Assembly (NCBI GenBank): GCA_051748565.1
Contig: JBNJHN010000009.1
Span: forward strand, 1-56,070
Direction: 5' to 3'
Length of the DNA stretch: 56,070 nt
DNA from: SKPH01 sp051748565
GTDB taxonomy: Bacteria > Bacillota > Dethiobacteria > DTU022
The translations under genes and the position numbers were made by a program. The notes under the pieces were generated by a model. The model was not told the origin of the DNA, ran no database searches, and worked only from the letters and a program-made list of their open reading frames with translations. Numbering within the stretch: position 1 is the stretch's first letter; the number at the start of each line of letters is the position of its first letter. Below, piece by piece: positions 8,244-17,355 of this stretch.

Positions 8244-8419
8244 ATAAGTGATTAGACTTTTTGATTTAACACGTGTATAGATAAGATGGAAGGCGAAAAA
8301 GGGGCTGCAAATTCTATACAGGCTATAGCCCCGGTTCGTTGTGGGCGATCACTGTTTAACAGCCCTGGTTGTTATTGAGTATTTATTCTAAATTAAATAA
8401 ATGCTGGGGAGGGTTAATC

Positions 8420-9736
8420 ATGTTCAGAAAAAGAATTGTATTTTTAACTGCTTTCTTTGTGCTTGCGGCAATGCTCGGTTTTATGCCTTTAGCTTTTGTC
8501 GATGCAGAAAGTGAACTTGTTATTAATGAGGACATCATCAAAGCGGTTGGAAATCTGGAAATACTGCATCATACAACTGTAAATGGTGATGTTACTCTGA
8601 ACATGGGTGAACTTGATGTCCGGGGGCGAATCAACGGTAATGTGATTAGCAACATGGGTCAGGTTAATATTGACGGAGAAGTCAGCGGAGATGTAGAAAC
8701 GAATATGGGTCAGGTAGTTGTCAACGGCAATGTTGGCGGCAATGTAAGTACAAAGATGGGTGAGATTATTGTAAACGGTGCAGTCGGGACTAATCTGATT
8801 TCTGAAATTGGAGCGATCAGGGTTGGAGGAGTCGTTGGCGGTGATATCCTTTCCGGTGTTGGCGATCTTTTTATCACAGGTGCCGTAGCCGGTGATGTCA
8901 ATAGTAAAGCCGGAAATGTTTTTATCAGCGGTATTGTTGAAGGCGATGTCACCCTGGATCAAGGTCTGGTTGAACTGGGTCCGAATGCGATTGTCTCTGG
9001 GCAGGTTTATGTTGGCCGGGGTCTGGTTAAAAAAACTGATACCTCTATAGCCGGCTCAATCCTTATTGGTGAAGAGTTAAGCCTATCTGAAATGGAAGAG
9101 CAGTCAACTGATAATGGTTACCGATTTGACGGCCTGGACAGAAGTTTTGGAGAAAGGGTTTTTGAAAGGGTAAGTCAATCGGTGGATAGGACATTTCGCA
9201 ATGTGCCTTTTGTGCCGCATATGACGAGAGTAAGGGACTGGCCCTTTTTCCCGTTTCCTTTCATGGGCACCTACGGCAATATTGCCAGGGGTATAATTCA
9301 TATGGTGATTATGTTTGCCCTCGCAGCACTGACCTATACCCTGTTTCCAAGCCAGGTAAAAACCGCAGGAAATGCTATCTTGGTTAAAACAGGTCCGGTT
9401 ATCGGTTGGGGTATCCTGGCTGCAGTCCTGGCTGTTCCATTAATGATTATTCTGGCTATAACGATAATCGGTATACCACTTATTCTGGTTGAAATATTAT
9501 TCCTTGTGGTTGCTGCAATATTAGGTTATTCCGCAATTGTCAGTCTGGTTGGTAAAAAAATCTTGGGCGCCACTTCTTACAGCACTGCTGCCCCGCTGGG
9601 TGCCATTGCCCTTGGTGTTTTATTAATCGGTCTTATCAGCATGATCCCCTTGCTGGGTTCACTGGTTTCATTCGCTGTATTCGTCCTGGCTGTAGGGGCA
9701 GCCCTGGCCAGCCGTTTCGGATCTACACATAATTAA
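8420..9736 (+). CDS. Secreted/membrane-anchored bactofilin-like beta-helix protein
   Basis: GGGGAGGG at 8405-8412 supports the ATG at 8420, giving 438 aa. Residues 1-29 form a signal peptide (charged MFRKR, hydrophobic core, end AFVDA). Residues about 35-215 are a series of short repeats such as VNGDVTLNMGELDVRG and INGNVISNMGQVNIDG, typical of the bactofilin/polymer-forming beta-helix. A linker with aromatic residues follows, and from about residue 290 there are several hydrophobic segments consistent with 4 or so membrane helices. Classical bactofilins are cytoplasmic, so a signal peptide plus a C-terminal membrane domain is a distinct architecture. The repeats probably face the outside (inference). 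Confidence 0.7.
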   Translation: MFRKRIVFLTAFFVLAAMLGFMPLAFVDAESELVINEDIIKAVGNLEILHHTTVNGDVTLNMGELDVRGRINGNVISNMGQVNIDGEVSGDVETNMGQVVVNGNVGGNVSTKMGEIIVNGAVGTNLISEIGAIRVGGVVGGDILSGVGDLFITGAVAGDVNSKAGNVFISGIVEGDVTLDQGLVELGPNAIVSGQVYVGRGLVKKTDTSIAGSILIGEELSLSEMEEQSTDNGYRFDGLDRSFGERVFERVSQSVDRTFRNVPFVPHMTRVRDWPFFPFPFMGTYGNIARGIIHMVIMFALAALTYTLFPSQVKTAGNAILVKTGPVIGWGILAAVLAVPLMIILAITIIGIPLILVEILFLVVAAILGYSAIVSLVGKKILGATSYSTAAPLGAIALGVLLIGLISMIPLLGSLVSFAVFVLAVGAALASRFGSTHN

Positions 9737-9843
9737 AAGTGAGAAACGAGAACTTCAGTTTCGGATAATATAAAGACAAATCAAGTCAACCTGCAAGACC
9801 GGTTTTCTAAGGTTTTGGAAAAATTCGAAGATTATTTACGGCA

Positions 9844-11340
9844 TCACTGGAGATTAAGAAACGAGAGCAGGTGGTCATCTATCTTTGCAGGTTTGATCAC
9901 CTGCTTATGTCTGATTGGTTTATGGTTTATATCGGCGAGATTAGCTGGAATGGGAATGCCGGTTTCGTGGGATAAGATCTTCAGCAATTCAAGTTCGCTC
10001 CTATTTTTAAATCTGCAGTCACCAAAGAGTGCCCGGGAAACGCTGCCTGAAAATTTATACGGACTTGCTGTTGAAAGAAGAACAGAAAGACAACTATCTT
10101 CTTCCCGATTACGGTATTTATTGTGAACAGACATGCCAACCGCGGTGTGAGTATCAATCAGGTAGTTATGGTTTTGGTAAGTCTCCCTAATAAAATGCAT
10201 TGTTTCTTCATCATCGGCGAAGTCGGCCCAGAAAAGCTCCTGCAGTTTTTGCAGGGTTTTAGTGTCAATAATGTATTCTCCGTAATCTTTCAACTGCGTC
10301 ATCCACGAATTTATTATTCCGGTATCATGTCCGGTTAATTCAAATAATAAACGCTCGAGGTTACTTGAGATCAGAATATCCATTGACGGAGAAAGGGTTG
10401 TTTGTAACGGCCTACGGGCGCTGTAACGGCCGCTGTTAATAAAACCTGAAAGAACATTGTTGCGATTGGAAGCGCAGATTAAGCGGTTTATAGGCAGGCC
10501 CAATCGGTGCGCATAGTAACCGGCTAGTATATTCCCAAAATTTCCTGTTGGTACCACAAAGTTTATTTTTTCTCCCGGGGCCAATTCTTTTCGGCTGACA
10601 AGGCCGCTGTATGTTGAGAAGTAATAGACAATTTGCGGCAGGAGGCGGCCCCAGTTGATCGAGTTTGCTGAAGAGAGCCGGAACCCCGCTTTTACCAATT
10701 TTTCGGCAAGGATATGGTCATTGAATAGTTTCTTTACCCCGGTTTGAGTATCGTCAAAATTACCCCGGACTGCCGCTACATCAAGATTGTTTCCTTCCTG
10801 GGTGATCATTTGAAGTTTTTGTATCTCGCTGATCCCTTTTTCCGGGAAATAGGCAATGATTTTAGTATCATTTACATCACGGAATCCCTCTAAAGCTGAT
10901 TTTCCTGTATCACCTGAGGTGGCTGCCAGTATAACAATCTCAGATTTTTCTCCGGTATTATCCATTGCTGCACGCATTAAAAATGGCAATATTTGAAGGG
11001 CAACATCCTTAAAAGCGTAGGTTGGCCCATGCCAAAGTTCCAGGACGAACAAGTCATTAGTAAGTTTGCAGAGAGGTGTAACATCTGGATGATCAAAATT
11101 TTCACTGTTATAAGCTGAATTGACAGCATTTTCAATTTGTGCACTGCTATAATCAGTTAAAAATATTTTAAGTATTGTGTATGCTATATCCCGGTAGTGG
11201 CCTGTGGGCAGGTTATCTGTTTTAAAAGGCGTGGCTATTTCAGCCGGAACGTAAAGACCTCCGTCCGGAGCAAGACCCTTTTTGATGGTGTTTGCGGCAG
11301 TTGTGTATCCTTCCTTATTCCTGGTGCTGTAGTAGTGCAC
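9844..11340 (-). CDS. thrC: Threonine synthase
   Basis: The PLP enzyme converts O-phosphohomoserine to threonine. The 498-aa protein begins MHYYSTRNKEGYT, has the LAPDGGLYVP motif and the PLP-lysine segment YAFKDVALQ, then ATSGDTGKSA and FVVPTGNFGNILAGY. The length fits the longer yeast/E. coli-type class. The GTG start follows AAGGGGGC on the minus strand. It is divergent from the ApgM-like gene, which may supply the O-phosphohomoserine. The 103-aa plus-strand reading frame at 9815-10126 is an antisense shadow. Confidence 0.95.
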   Translation of the reverse strand: MHYYSTRNKEGYTTAANTIKKGLAPDGGLYVPAEIATPFKTDNLPTGHYRDIAYTILKIFLTDYSSAQIENAVNSAYNSENFDHPDVTPLCKLTNDLFVLELWHGPTYAFKDVALQILPFLMRAAMDNTGEKSEIVILAATSGDTGKSALEGFRDVNDTKIIAYFPEKGISEIQKLQMITQEGNNLDVAAVRGNFDDTQTGVKKLFNDHILAEKLVKAGFRLSSANSINWGRLLPQIVYYFSTYSGLVSRKELAPGEKINFVVPTGNFGNILAGYYAHRLGLPINRLICASNRNNVLSGFINSGRYSARRPLQTTLSPSMDILISSNLERLLFELTGHDTGIINSWMTQLKDYGEYIIDTKTLQKLQELFWADFADDEETMHFIRETYQNHNYLIDTHTAVGMSVHNKYRNREEDSCLSVLLSTASPYKFSGSVSRALFGDCRFKNRSELELLKILSHETGIPIPANLADINHKPIRHKQVIKPAKIDDHLLSFLNLQ

Positions 11341-11428
11341 TTTGAATGCCCCCTTACACGCAGCTTAAAAACATATGCTTGATTTCTCCAGACTGGTCTG
11401 TAAATCCTTTAGTTATCGGCTGCTACCC

Positions 11429-11457
11429 TTGACAAAAAGTTTTGAACAGGGTATTTT
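11429..11457 (+). promoter_or_regulatory. Sigma-A-type promoter for the ApgM-like gene
   Basis: TTGACA at 11429-11434, a 17-base spacer and TATTTT at 11452-11457 give a near-consensus promoter about 65 bases before the start at 11524. It lies in the divergent region shared with thrC. Confidence 0.75.
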
Positions 11458-11523
11458 CAGAACACGGTTTTAATCACTTCCCCTATTCTACCTCGCAGCC
11501 CATTAAAGGAGCGTGATCAACAC

Positions 11524-12738
11524 TTGAAATACATAGTTATTGTTGGAGATGGCATGGCCGATTATCCTATTAAAGAACTTAATAATCTAACAGCACTGCA
11601 ATATGCCCACACTCCTAATTTCGACCGGTTGGCTATGGAAGGTGAACTCGGTATGGTGCAGACAATACCTGATGGCTTACCGGCCGGAAGCGATACGGCT
11701 AATCTTTCAGTAATCGGTTATGACCCAAATCAGTATTATACAGGTCGTTCGCCTTTCGAAGCTATAAGCCTTGGTGTTGAAATGAACCCGGGTGATATTT
11801 CTTTTCGCTGTAACCTGGTTACACTTTCCAATGATCAATCTTATGCGGAAAAAACAATGGTCGATTATTGTGCCGGAGAAATATCGACTGAAGAAGCCAG
11901 GGAATTAATCGAAGCTGTAAAGGCAAGCCTGAAGATGAAAAATATTGATTTCTACACCGGCTTTAATTACCGCCACCTGATGGTGTGGCACCATGCTCCC
12001 GATGACTGGGAGTTGACCCCTCCTCACGACATCAGCGGTAAAAAGATTACAGATTACTTACCGGAAGGCAGTGAAGGGTTAAAGATTTCTCAGATGATGG
12101 AAAAGAGTTATAATATCCTGGTGGATCATCCGGTCAATAAAAAGAGAGTTGAAAAAGGTTTAAATCCGGCTAACTCAATCTGGATCTGGGGTGCGGGCCA
12201 TAAGCCGCTTATACCACTATTTTCGGATAAATACGGATTAAAAGGCTCGGTTATTTCAGCTGTTGATTTGGTCAAGGGGATTGGTCTTTTTGCGGGACTG
12301 GAACCGATTCCGGTTGCAGGTGCAACCGGTTATATCGATACAAATTACGCCGGGAAAGTTGGTGCTGCCCTGGATGCTTTTAAACAGGGCCAGGATTTTA
12401 TTTACCTGCATATCGAAGCACCGGATGAATGCTCGCACCGTTTTGAAATTAATAACAAGGTTAAAGCCATAGAGCTGATAGACCGGTTGGTGGTTAAGGC
12501 GATCAGGGAAGAACTCGAACAGAGTAGCCCTGATTATTGCATATTACTGGTTACAGATCATGCAACACCGCTTTCTCTGGGCACTCACACCAGTGAACCG
12601 GTGCCATTTACTATTTTTCGCAGTAATGACCATAAAAATAACCCCGGTCAATCATATGATGAGGTCTGCGCTTCAACTACAGGCTTATTTATAAATGAAG
12701 GTTACAAGTTAATGGACCGTTTTCTGGATCGGATTTAA
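11524..12738 (+). CDS. ApgM-family cofactor-independent phosphoglycerate mutase-like protein; putative homoserine kinase
   Basis: The 404-aa alkaline-phosphatase-superfamily protein has IVGDGMADYPI, HTPNFDRLA, GSDTANLSVIGYDP, the central HIEAPDECSHR and TDHATPLSLGTHT metal-binding motifs. The COG3635 family contains archaeal-type phosphoglycerate mutases and a clade called proposed homoserine kinase (TIGR02535). Divergent placement next to threonine synthase, with no ordinary thrB nearby, favours the homoserine kinase role (inference). The TTG start follows AAAGGAGCG. Phosphoglycerate mutase remains the alternative. Confidence 0.82.
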   Translation: MKYIVIVGDGMADYPIKELNNLTALQYAHTPNFDRLAMEGELGMVQTIPDGLPAGSDTANLSVIGYDPNQYYTGRSPFEAISLGVEMNPGDISFRCNLVTLSNDQSYAEKTMVDYCAGEISTEEARELIEAVKASLKMKNIDFYTGFNYRHLMVWHHAPDDWELTPPHDISGKKITDYLPEGSEGLKISQMMEKSYNILVDHPVNKKRVEKGLNPANSIWIWGAGHKPLIPLFSDKYGLKGSVISAVDLVKGIGLFAGLEPIPVAGATGYIDTNYAGKVGAALDAFKQGQDFIYLHIEAPDECSHRFEINNKVKAIELIDRLVVKAIREELEQSSPDYCILLVTDHATPLSLGTHTSEPVPFTIFRSNDHKNNPGQSYDEVCASTTGLFINEGYKLMDRFLDRI

Positions 12739-12760
12739 TTAGCAAAACCGCGGGGATAAA

Positions 12761-13921
12761 ATGAAAAATATTGAACACAGTGAAAAAATCGTCACCACAA
12801 ATTTTATGGCCCTTTTCGGAGCCATCTTTTTTCTTTTCTTTGCTCTTGATTATTATATCCCGATCCTTCCCTTTTATGTTCTCCACGTAGGGGGCAGTGA
12901 AGCATCTGTCGGCATGCTGATGGGTTTATTTACTTTTTGTTCGGTTGTCCTGCGCCCTTTTCAGGGCAGGAATATCAATCACCGGGGACGCAAGCGTTTA
13001 TTGATTACCGGTATTTCTTTATATGCTGCCGCAGGATTGGGATTACTATTTCTGCCATCGCTGCCCCTGCTGTTTTTTTTTCGGGCTGTGCAGGGTTTTG
13101 GCTGGGGAGCTTTCCTGCTGGCTTTTAATACCCTGATTCTTGATTTGGCTCCTCCCGGGAGAAGTGGACAAATGGTGGGGTTAATGGGCATGGCGCCTCC
13201 ATTTTCGTTGGCCACCGCTCCGATTTTAGGAGAGCATTTGCGTATAACAACGGCAGACAATTATATAGTTCTATTCCTGATCGCTTCGATCGCCGCATTG
13301 ATTGCCCTATTACTCGCAATTATTTTTAAGGAGCCGATCAGAGGAAAAACTGTAGAGATCCAATCTGCACTTTTTTCCCGGAAGGTTTTGTACCCATCCC
13401 TGATCATTTTTTGTATGACATTCACACTGGGTGCTATTCTTACATTTTTGCCGCTGTTTGGAGAAGTTCGTAACATCCAGACAGTTGGTTACTTTTTTAC
13501 GGTTTTTGCCCTGACCACTGTATTTTCACGTCCGGCTGCCGGCCGATTGTCAGATCATTTCGGCCGGCCGAAGATTTTTTTGCCGGCCCTGGTAATAGCT
13601 GCCGCTGCATTAATAATGATCGCAACAGCGGTAACAGAGCTGCAGCTTATTGCAAGTGCTTTTGTTCTCGGCATAGGCTTTGGTTCGGCTCACTCACCGG
13701 TCATGGCAATGGCAGCAGATCGTTTGCCCGTTATGGAAAGAGGAATTGGTATGGCTACCTTTACATCTGCTTTTGACCTCGGTATTGTAACAGGTTCCGT
13801 TACCCTCGGAATCCTGCTGATGTGGTTTGATTTTACCCTGCTCTTTATCCTTTGTGCTTCAATTATGCTAATACCAATATTAGGTAACTTGATAAAACAT
13901 AAAATGAAAGCACTATTTTAA
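12761..13921 (+). CDS. Major facilitator superfamily transporter
   Basis: The 386-aa protein is largely hydrophobic with about 12 predicted membrane segments. The MFS loop-2/3-type motif appears as RPFQGRNINHRGRKRLL and is repeated after the central loop as RPAAGRLSDHFGRPKIF. The size fits drug/metabolite efflux members. It starts 22 bases after the ApgM-like gene on the same strand and may share its transcript; the substrate is not evident. Confidence 0.88.
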   Translation: MKNIEHSEKIVTTNFMALFGAIFFLFFALDYYIPILPFYVLHVGGSEASVGMLMGLFTFCSVVLRPFQGRNINHRGRKRLLITGISLYAAAGLGLLFLPSLPLLFFFRAVQGFGWGAFLLAFNTLILDLAPPGRSGQMVGLMGMAPPFSLATAPILGEHLRITTADNYIVLFLIASIAALIALLLAIIFKEPIRGKTVEIQSALFSRKVLYPSLIIFCMTFTLGAILTFLPLFGEVRNIQTVGYFFTVFALTTVFSRPAAGRLSDHFGRPKIFLPALVIAAAALIMIATAVTELQLIASAFVLGIGFGSAHSPVMAMAADRLPVMERGIGMATFTSAFDLGIVTGSVTLGILLMWFDFTLLFILCASIMLIPILGNLIKHKMKALF

Positions 13922-13942
13922 ATAGATGGAGGGATTTTTGTT

Positions 13943-15865
13943 ATGGCAGAAAACCTGGCCTATAAACTATTAAAAAATCACCTTTCTGAAGGTGATTTCA
14001 AAAGAGGTTCGGAAATCGGGATTTATATCGACCAGACCCTGACCCAGGATGCCACAGGTACAATGGTATATCTTCAGCTGGAGGCTCTGGGGATAGATAA
14101 AATTTCCACTGAATTATCAGTGAGCTATATTGATCATAATACTTTACAGAACGGGTTTGAAAATGCCGATGACCATCGCTACCTTCAGTCGGCTGCTGCT
14201 CATTTCGGGGTTTGGTTTTCCAGGCCCGGCAATGGAATTTGTCACCAGGTTCATTTAGAGCAATTCGGAATTCCGGGCAAAACTCTCCTTGGTTCTGACA
14301 GTCATACTCCGACTGCCGGTGGTCTCGGCATGCTTGGCATTGGAGCAGGCGGACTTGATGTTGCTGTTGCCATGGCCGGGGGCCCATTCTTTTTAACAGT
14401 ACCCGAAGTGCTTGGTGTAAACTTAGCTGGTAATTTGCCTCCCTGGGTTGGAGCGAAAGATATTATTCTGGAATTGCTCCGCCAACTGACGGTAAAAGGC
14501 GGAGTAGGTAAAATAATTGAGTACTTCGGTTCCGGGCTGGAAAACCTTTCTGTTCCGGAACGGGCAACAATTGCCAACATGGGTGCGGAGCTGGGAGCAA
14601 CATCATCCCTGTTTCCCAGTGATGAAATAACACGGAAATTTTTAATCAGGCAGGGTAGAGGTAAACATTGGAAACCCTTGGGAGCTGATCCGGAAGCTGT
14701 TTATGATACTCAAATAAACTTAGATCTCTCCGGTCTTGAGCCGATGGCCGCAGAGCCACACAGCCCCGATAAGGTTAGGGCGATCAGGGAGATTGGGCCT
14801 GTACCTGTGGATCAGGTCGCTGTGGGCAGCTGTACTAACGGTTCTTATCAAGACATTCGCCTTGTGGCGGAAATCTTGAAAGGCAAAGTAATCCACCCGC
14901 AGGTCAGCCTGGTTGTTTCGCCCGGTTCACGGCAGACTTTTATGGGCCTGGCCCGGGAAGGTGCTCTGGAAAGTTTACTGGCTTCCGGGGCCAGAATTCT
15001 TGAATCAGCCTGTGGACCATGTATTGGTATGGGCCAATCACCACCATCCGGAGGAGTTTCAGTGCGTACCTTTAACCGTAATTTTTCCGGTCGAAGCGGA
15101 ACAGATGATGCCGGGGTTTACCTGACCGGCCCGGCTGCTGCTGCTGCAGCTTCCCTCAGCGGTCAACTTACTGATCCACGTCAGCTGGGCAGTTATCCAG
15201 GTATGACTGAAGATCCGGAGCCGGTTATTGACAACCGAATGTTAATCCCTCCACCGGTTAATGAGACAATACCGGCTATTACCCGTGGACCGAATATTAA
15301 ACCTATACCCCTGAATGAAAAGATGCCGAAGCAAATCCGGTCCAAAGTTTTGCTGGTTGCAGGCGATAATATAACTACCGACCATATTATGCCCGGAGGT
15401 TCAAAAGTTCTTCCTTTACGGTCCAACATAGAAGCTATCAGTGAATTTGTATTTTCCAATCTGGATCCCGGTTTTTCTGAACGGGCTCGTAAATATGGCG
15501 GCGGCATTATTGTGGCCGGAGAAAACTACGGCCAGGGCTCAAGCAGGGAACATGCTGCACTGGTTCCAATGTTCCTGGGAGTCAAAGCAGTTCTGGCTAA
15601 ATCTTTTGCCCGCATTCATTATGCCAACCTGGTTAATTTTGGTATTTTGCCTCTGACTTTTTGTGAGCCTTTTGATTACGACAAACTCTCTGTAGGCGAT
15701 GAGTTGTCCATTTTAGACCTGCACAAACAGTTGGAAAATAATGAAGTAATAGTTGATTATCTTAACGGTAATTATAAAATTTCTGCCGTTCATCAATTAT
15801 CGGAGCGGCAGTTGAATATTATCAGAGCGGGGGGGTTATTGAACTTTACGCGGTCACAGAAGTAA
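13943..15865 (+). CDS. acnA: Aconitate hydratase (short Aquifex-type)
   Basis: The 640-aa protein interconverts citrate and isocitrate with a [4Fe-4S] cluster. Visible motifs are LLGSDSHTPTAGGLGMLGIG, the cluster ligands in VGSCTNGS and ACGPCIGMGQSP, FNRNFSGRSG, and the swivel domain with GENYGQGSSREHAAL. The length is near 640 rather than about 890, which fits the shorter Aquifex-type/AcnA-like class seen in anaerobes. GGAGGG precedes the ATG. It ends convergently with acpS. A LeuC/homoaconitase role is unlikely because the swivel domain is fused. Confidence 0.93.
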   Translation: MAENLAYKLLKNHLSEGDFKRGSEIGIYIDQTLTQDATGTMVYLQLEALGIDKISTELSVSYIDHNTLQNGFENADDHRYLQSAAAHFGVWFSRPGNGICHQVHLEQFGIPGKTLLGSDSHTPTAGGLGMLGIGAGGLDVAVAMAGGPFFLTVPEVLGVNLAGNLPPWVGAKDIILELLRQLTVKGGVGKIIEYFGSGLENLSVPERATIANMGAELGATSSLFPSDEITRKFLIRQGRGKHWKPLGADPEAVYDTQINLDLSGLEPMAAEPHSPDKVRAIREIGPVPVDQVAVGSCTNGSYQDIRLVAEILKGKVIHPQVSLVVSPGSRQTFMGLAREGALESLLASGARILESACGPCIGMGQSPPSGGVSVRTFNRNFSGRSGTDDAGVYLTGPAAAAAASLSGQLTDPRQLGSYPGMTEDPEPVIDNRMLIPPPVNETIPAITRGPNIKPIPLNEKMPKQIRSKVLLVAGDNITTDHIMPGGSKVLPLRSNIEAISEFVFSNLDPGFSERARKYGGGIIVAGENYGQGSSREHAALVPMFLGVKAVLAKSFARIHYANLVNFGILPLTFCEPFDYDKLSVGDELSILDLHKQLENNEVIVDYLNGNYKISAVHQLSERQLNIIRAGGLLNFTRSQK

Positions 15866-15935
15866 AAGAGTTTGATTTTAAATGACCAAACAGAATATTG
15901 TCGCTCCTGAAACTGCCACTGTCAGTTTGATCAGT

Positions 15936-16310
15936 TTAGCGAAATGCTATCGCAAAAGCACAGGCAAATGGAGGTTCGTGGCTGATTGAGACCGCAATAT
16001 CTTTTATATTTTTATCGCCGGCAAAGCGCAATGCCTCTCCATACAGTTTAACCCGTGGTTGCTGGCCGGGCAGGGTAATTATTTCAACTTCAATGAATGC
16101 TGCCGGTCCGATTCCACAACCGATTGCTTTTAAAACTGCTTCCTTGGCAGCAAAGCGTGCAGCCAGGCTTGATATGGGTGAACCTATTCTTGTAAAATTT
16201 TCTTTTTCCAGGTCGGAGAAAATCCTGCTTAAAAATTTATCCGGATATTTTAGATAAATTTTCTCGATTCGATCAATTGATACGAGATCAACTCCGGTGC
16301 CGATAATCAA
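15936..16310 (-). CDS. acpS: Holo-[acyl-carrier-protein] synthase
   Basis: The protein transfers 4'-phosphopantetheine from CoA to acyl carrier protein. The family N-terminus IIGTGVDLVSIDRIEKI and the Mg/catalytic segment FAAKEAVLKAIG are present. I place the start at a TTG (16310), giving 124 aa starting right at IIGTG and following a GGTGGTG tract. An ATG at 16349 is also open, but a TATAAT-like tract overlaps that position. The gene is convergent with aconitase. Confidence 0.92.
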   Translation of the reverse strand: MIIGTGVDLVSIDRIEKIYLKYPDKFLSRIFSDLEKENFTRIGSPISSLAARFAAKEAVLKAIGCGIGPAAFIEVEIITLPGQQPRVKLYGEALRFAGDKNIKDIAVSISHEPPFACAFAIAFR

Positions 16311-16530
16311 ATATATGCACCACCATATTGCGAACTCTATTTTTATCATTATAGCATCTATGATCTATTATAACCTCTTCAGACCCCCGATTTTAAAATT
16401 TATTCAATAAAACCGGTATGAGTTATCTTAGAAAATTCAACCAAAATCTTGTTTTTTAATAAATAATGTGGTAAAGTTTAGACGATATAACGCTCTGTTT
16501 GTCAGGGTAATTTTGGGGGGTAGTACGTTA

Positions 16531-16728
16531 ATGCAAGGTAAGGTTAAATGGTTTAACCCTGAAAAAGGGTACGGCTTCATTGAAGTTGAGGAGGGCAATG
16601 ATGTTTTTGTGCATTACTCAGAAATAAAGGAGGAAGGGTTCAAAACATTAGAAGAAGGCCAGGAGGTTGAATTCGAAATTGTCGAAGGAAACCGTGGTCC
16701 TCAAGCCGCAAATGTAGTTAAGTTATAG
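16531..16728 (+). CDS. Cold-shock protein, CspA family
   Basis: The 65-aa single-stranded nucleic-acid-binding OB-fold protein has RNP1 (KGYGFI) and RNP2 (DVFVHY). It starts MQGKVKWFNPEKGYG, the usual family beginning. The ATG at 16531 follows TTGGGGGG; the longer upstream frame has no family similarity. The leader from about 16350 is AT-rich and may form RNA structure, as cold-shock leaders often do. The gene is monocistronic, with a terminator 45 bases downstream. Confidence 0.95.
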   Translation: MQGKVKWFNPEKGYGFIEVEEGNDVFVHYSEIKEEGFKTLEEGQEVEFEIVEGNRGPQAANVVKL

Positions 16729-16772
16729 ATTATTGTTTTATAAATCGGTAAAAATGAAGGATTGATATTATG

Positions 16773-16803
16773 GCCGGCGCCAATACGTCGGCTTTTTGTT
16801 TTT
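16773..16803 (+). terminator. Intrinsic terminator after the cold-shock gene
   Basis: GCCGGCG at 16773-16779 pairs with CGTCGGC at 16786-16792 (7 bp with one G-T), followed by TTTTTGTTTTT. Confidence 0.8.
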
Positions 16804-16820
16804 AAAATGCTTAAAAGCCA

Positions 16821-16849
16821 TTGACAGCAGGAGGAACAGGTGTTATTCT
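16821..16849 (+). promoter_or_regulatory. Promoter of the Rrf2-iscS-iscU operon
   Basis: TTGACA at 16821-16826, a 17-base spacer and TATTCT at 16844-16849. Transcription would start near 16856, about 50 bases before the Rrf2 gene. Confidence 0.72.
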
Positions 16850-16864
16850 TTTTTTTGGGCAATA

Positions 16865-16883
16865 CCCGAGTTGTTTAGTCGGG
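16865..16883. promoter_or_regulatory. Dyad overlapping the start of the Rrf2 operon transcript, candidate operator
   Basis: CCCGA (16865-16869) and TCGGG (16879-16883) are inverted arms separated by 9 bases. The dyad lies about 16 bases downstream of the -10 box, a position where an autorepressor could act. The arm sequence does not match a consensus I can name. Confidence 0.35.
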
Positions 16884-16908
16884 ATTAATTGGGGAGTTGC
16901 AGAAAAAA

Positions 16909-17352
16909 ATGAGACTTTCAGCAAGAGCAGAATACGGGGTACGGGCAATGGCTGTTCTGGCCATATATTATCAAAGTGGCCCTTTACCCCTGCGTGAAAT
17001 AGCTGAGCAGGAAAAAATATCTCTTAAATTTTTGGAACAAATATTTCCCGCTCTGAGGCGATCGGGGCTTGTTAACAGTGTTCGCGGATCCCGGGGCGGC
17101 TATATGCTTTCTCGCTCGCCGGATATTATTAATGTCGGTGATATTGTACGGGCCGTTGAAGGGCCGATAACCCCGGTAAATTGCCTTTCGGAAAGCGATA
17201 GTAAAAACTGCTGTCATCGTAAAGGAGATTGCCTTACCAGGCAGGTATGGGAAAAACTCAGAGATCGCATCAACGATGTGCTTGATGAAGTTTTTCTCAA
17301 TGAACTGGTTGATTTCAATCCGGCTAAGGTATTAACAAGACGGGAGGAATAG
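16909..17352 (+). CDS. Rrf2-family transcriptional regulator, IscR-like
   Basis: The 147-aa protein has an N-terminal winged helix (MRLSARAEYGVRAMAVLA, then LREIAEQEKISLKFLEQIF and RGSRGGYML) and a C-terminal region with Cys at about 92, 101, 102 and 108. This spacing suits an [Fe-S] cluster as in IscR. GGGGAG at 16891-16896 supports the ATG at 16909; the TTG at 16897 would leave no spacing. It directly precedes iscS and iscU, so it very likely senses Fe-S status and controls this operon (inference from family and context). CymR-type cysteine regulators are the alternative. Confidence 0.9.
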   Translation: MRLSARAEYGVRAMAVLAIYYQSGPLPLREIAEQEKISLKFLEQIFPALRRSGLVNSVRGSRGGYMLSRSPDIINVGDIVRAVEGPITPVNCLSESDSKNCCHRKGDCLTRQVWEKLRDRINDVLDEVFLNELVDFNPAKVLTRREE

Positions 17353-17355
17353 ATA

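Noticed and set aside
9815..10126. 103-aa plus-strand frame with a hydrophobic stretch
   Set aside because: Mostly antisense to the thrC 3' end, with no supported start; the hydrophobic run is a mirror of thrC codons.
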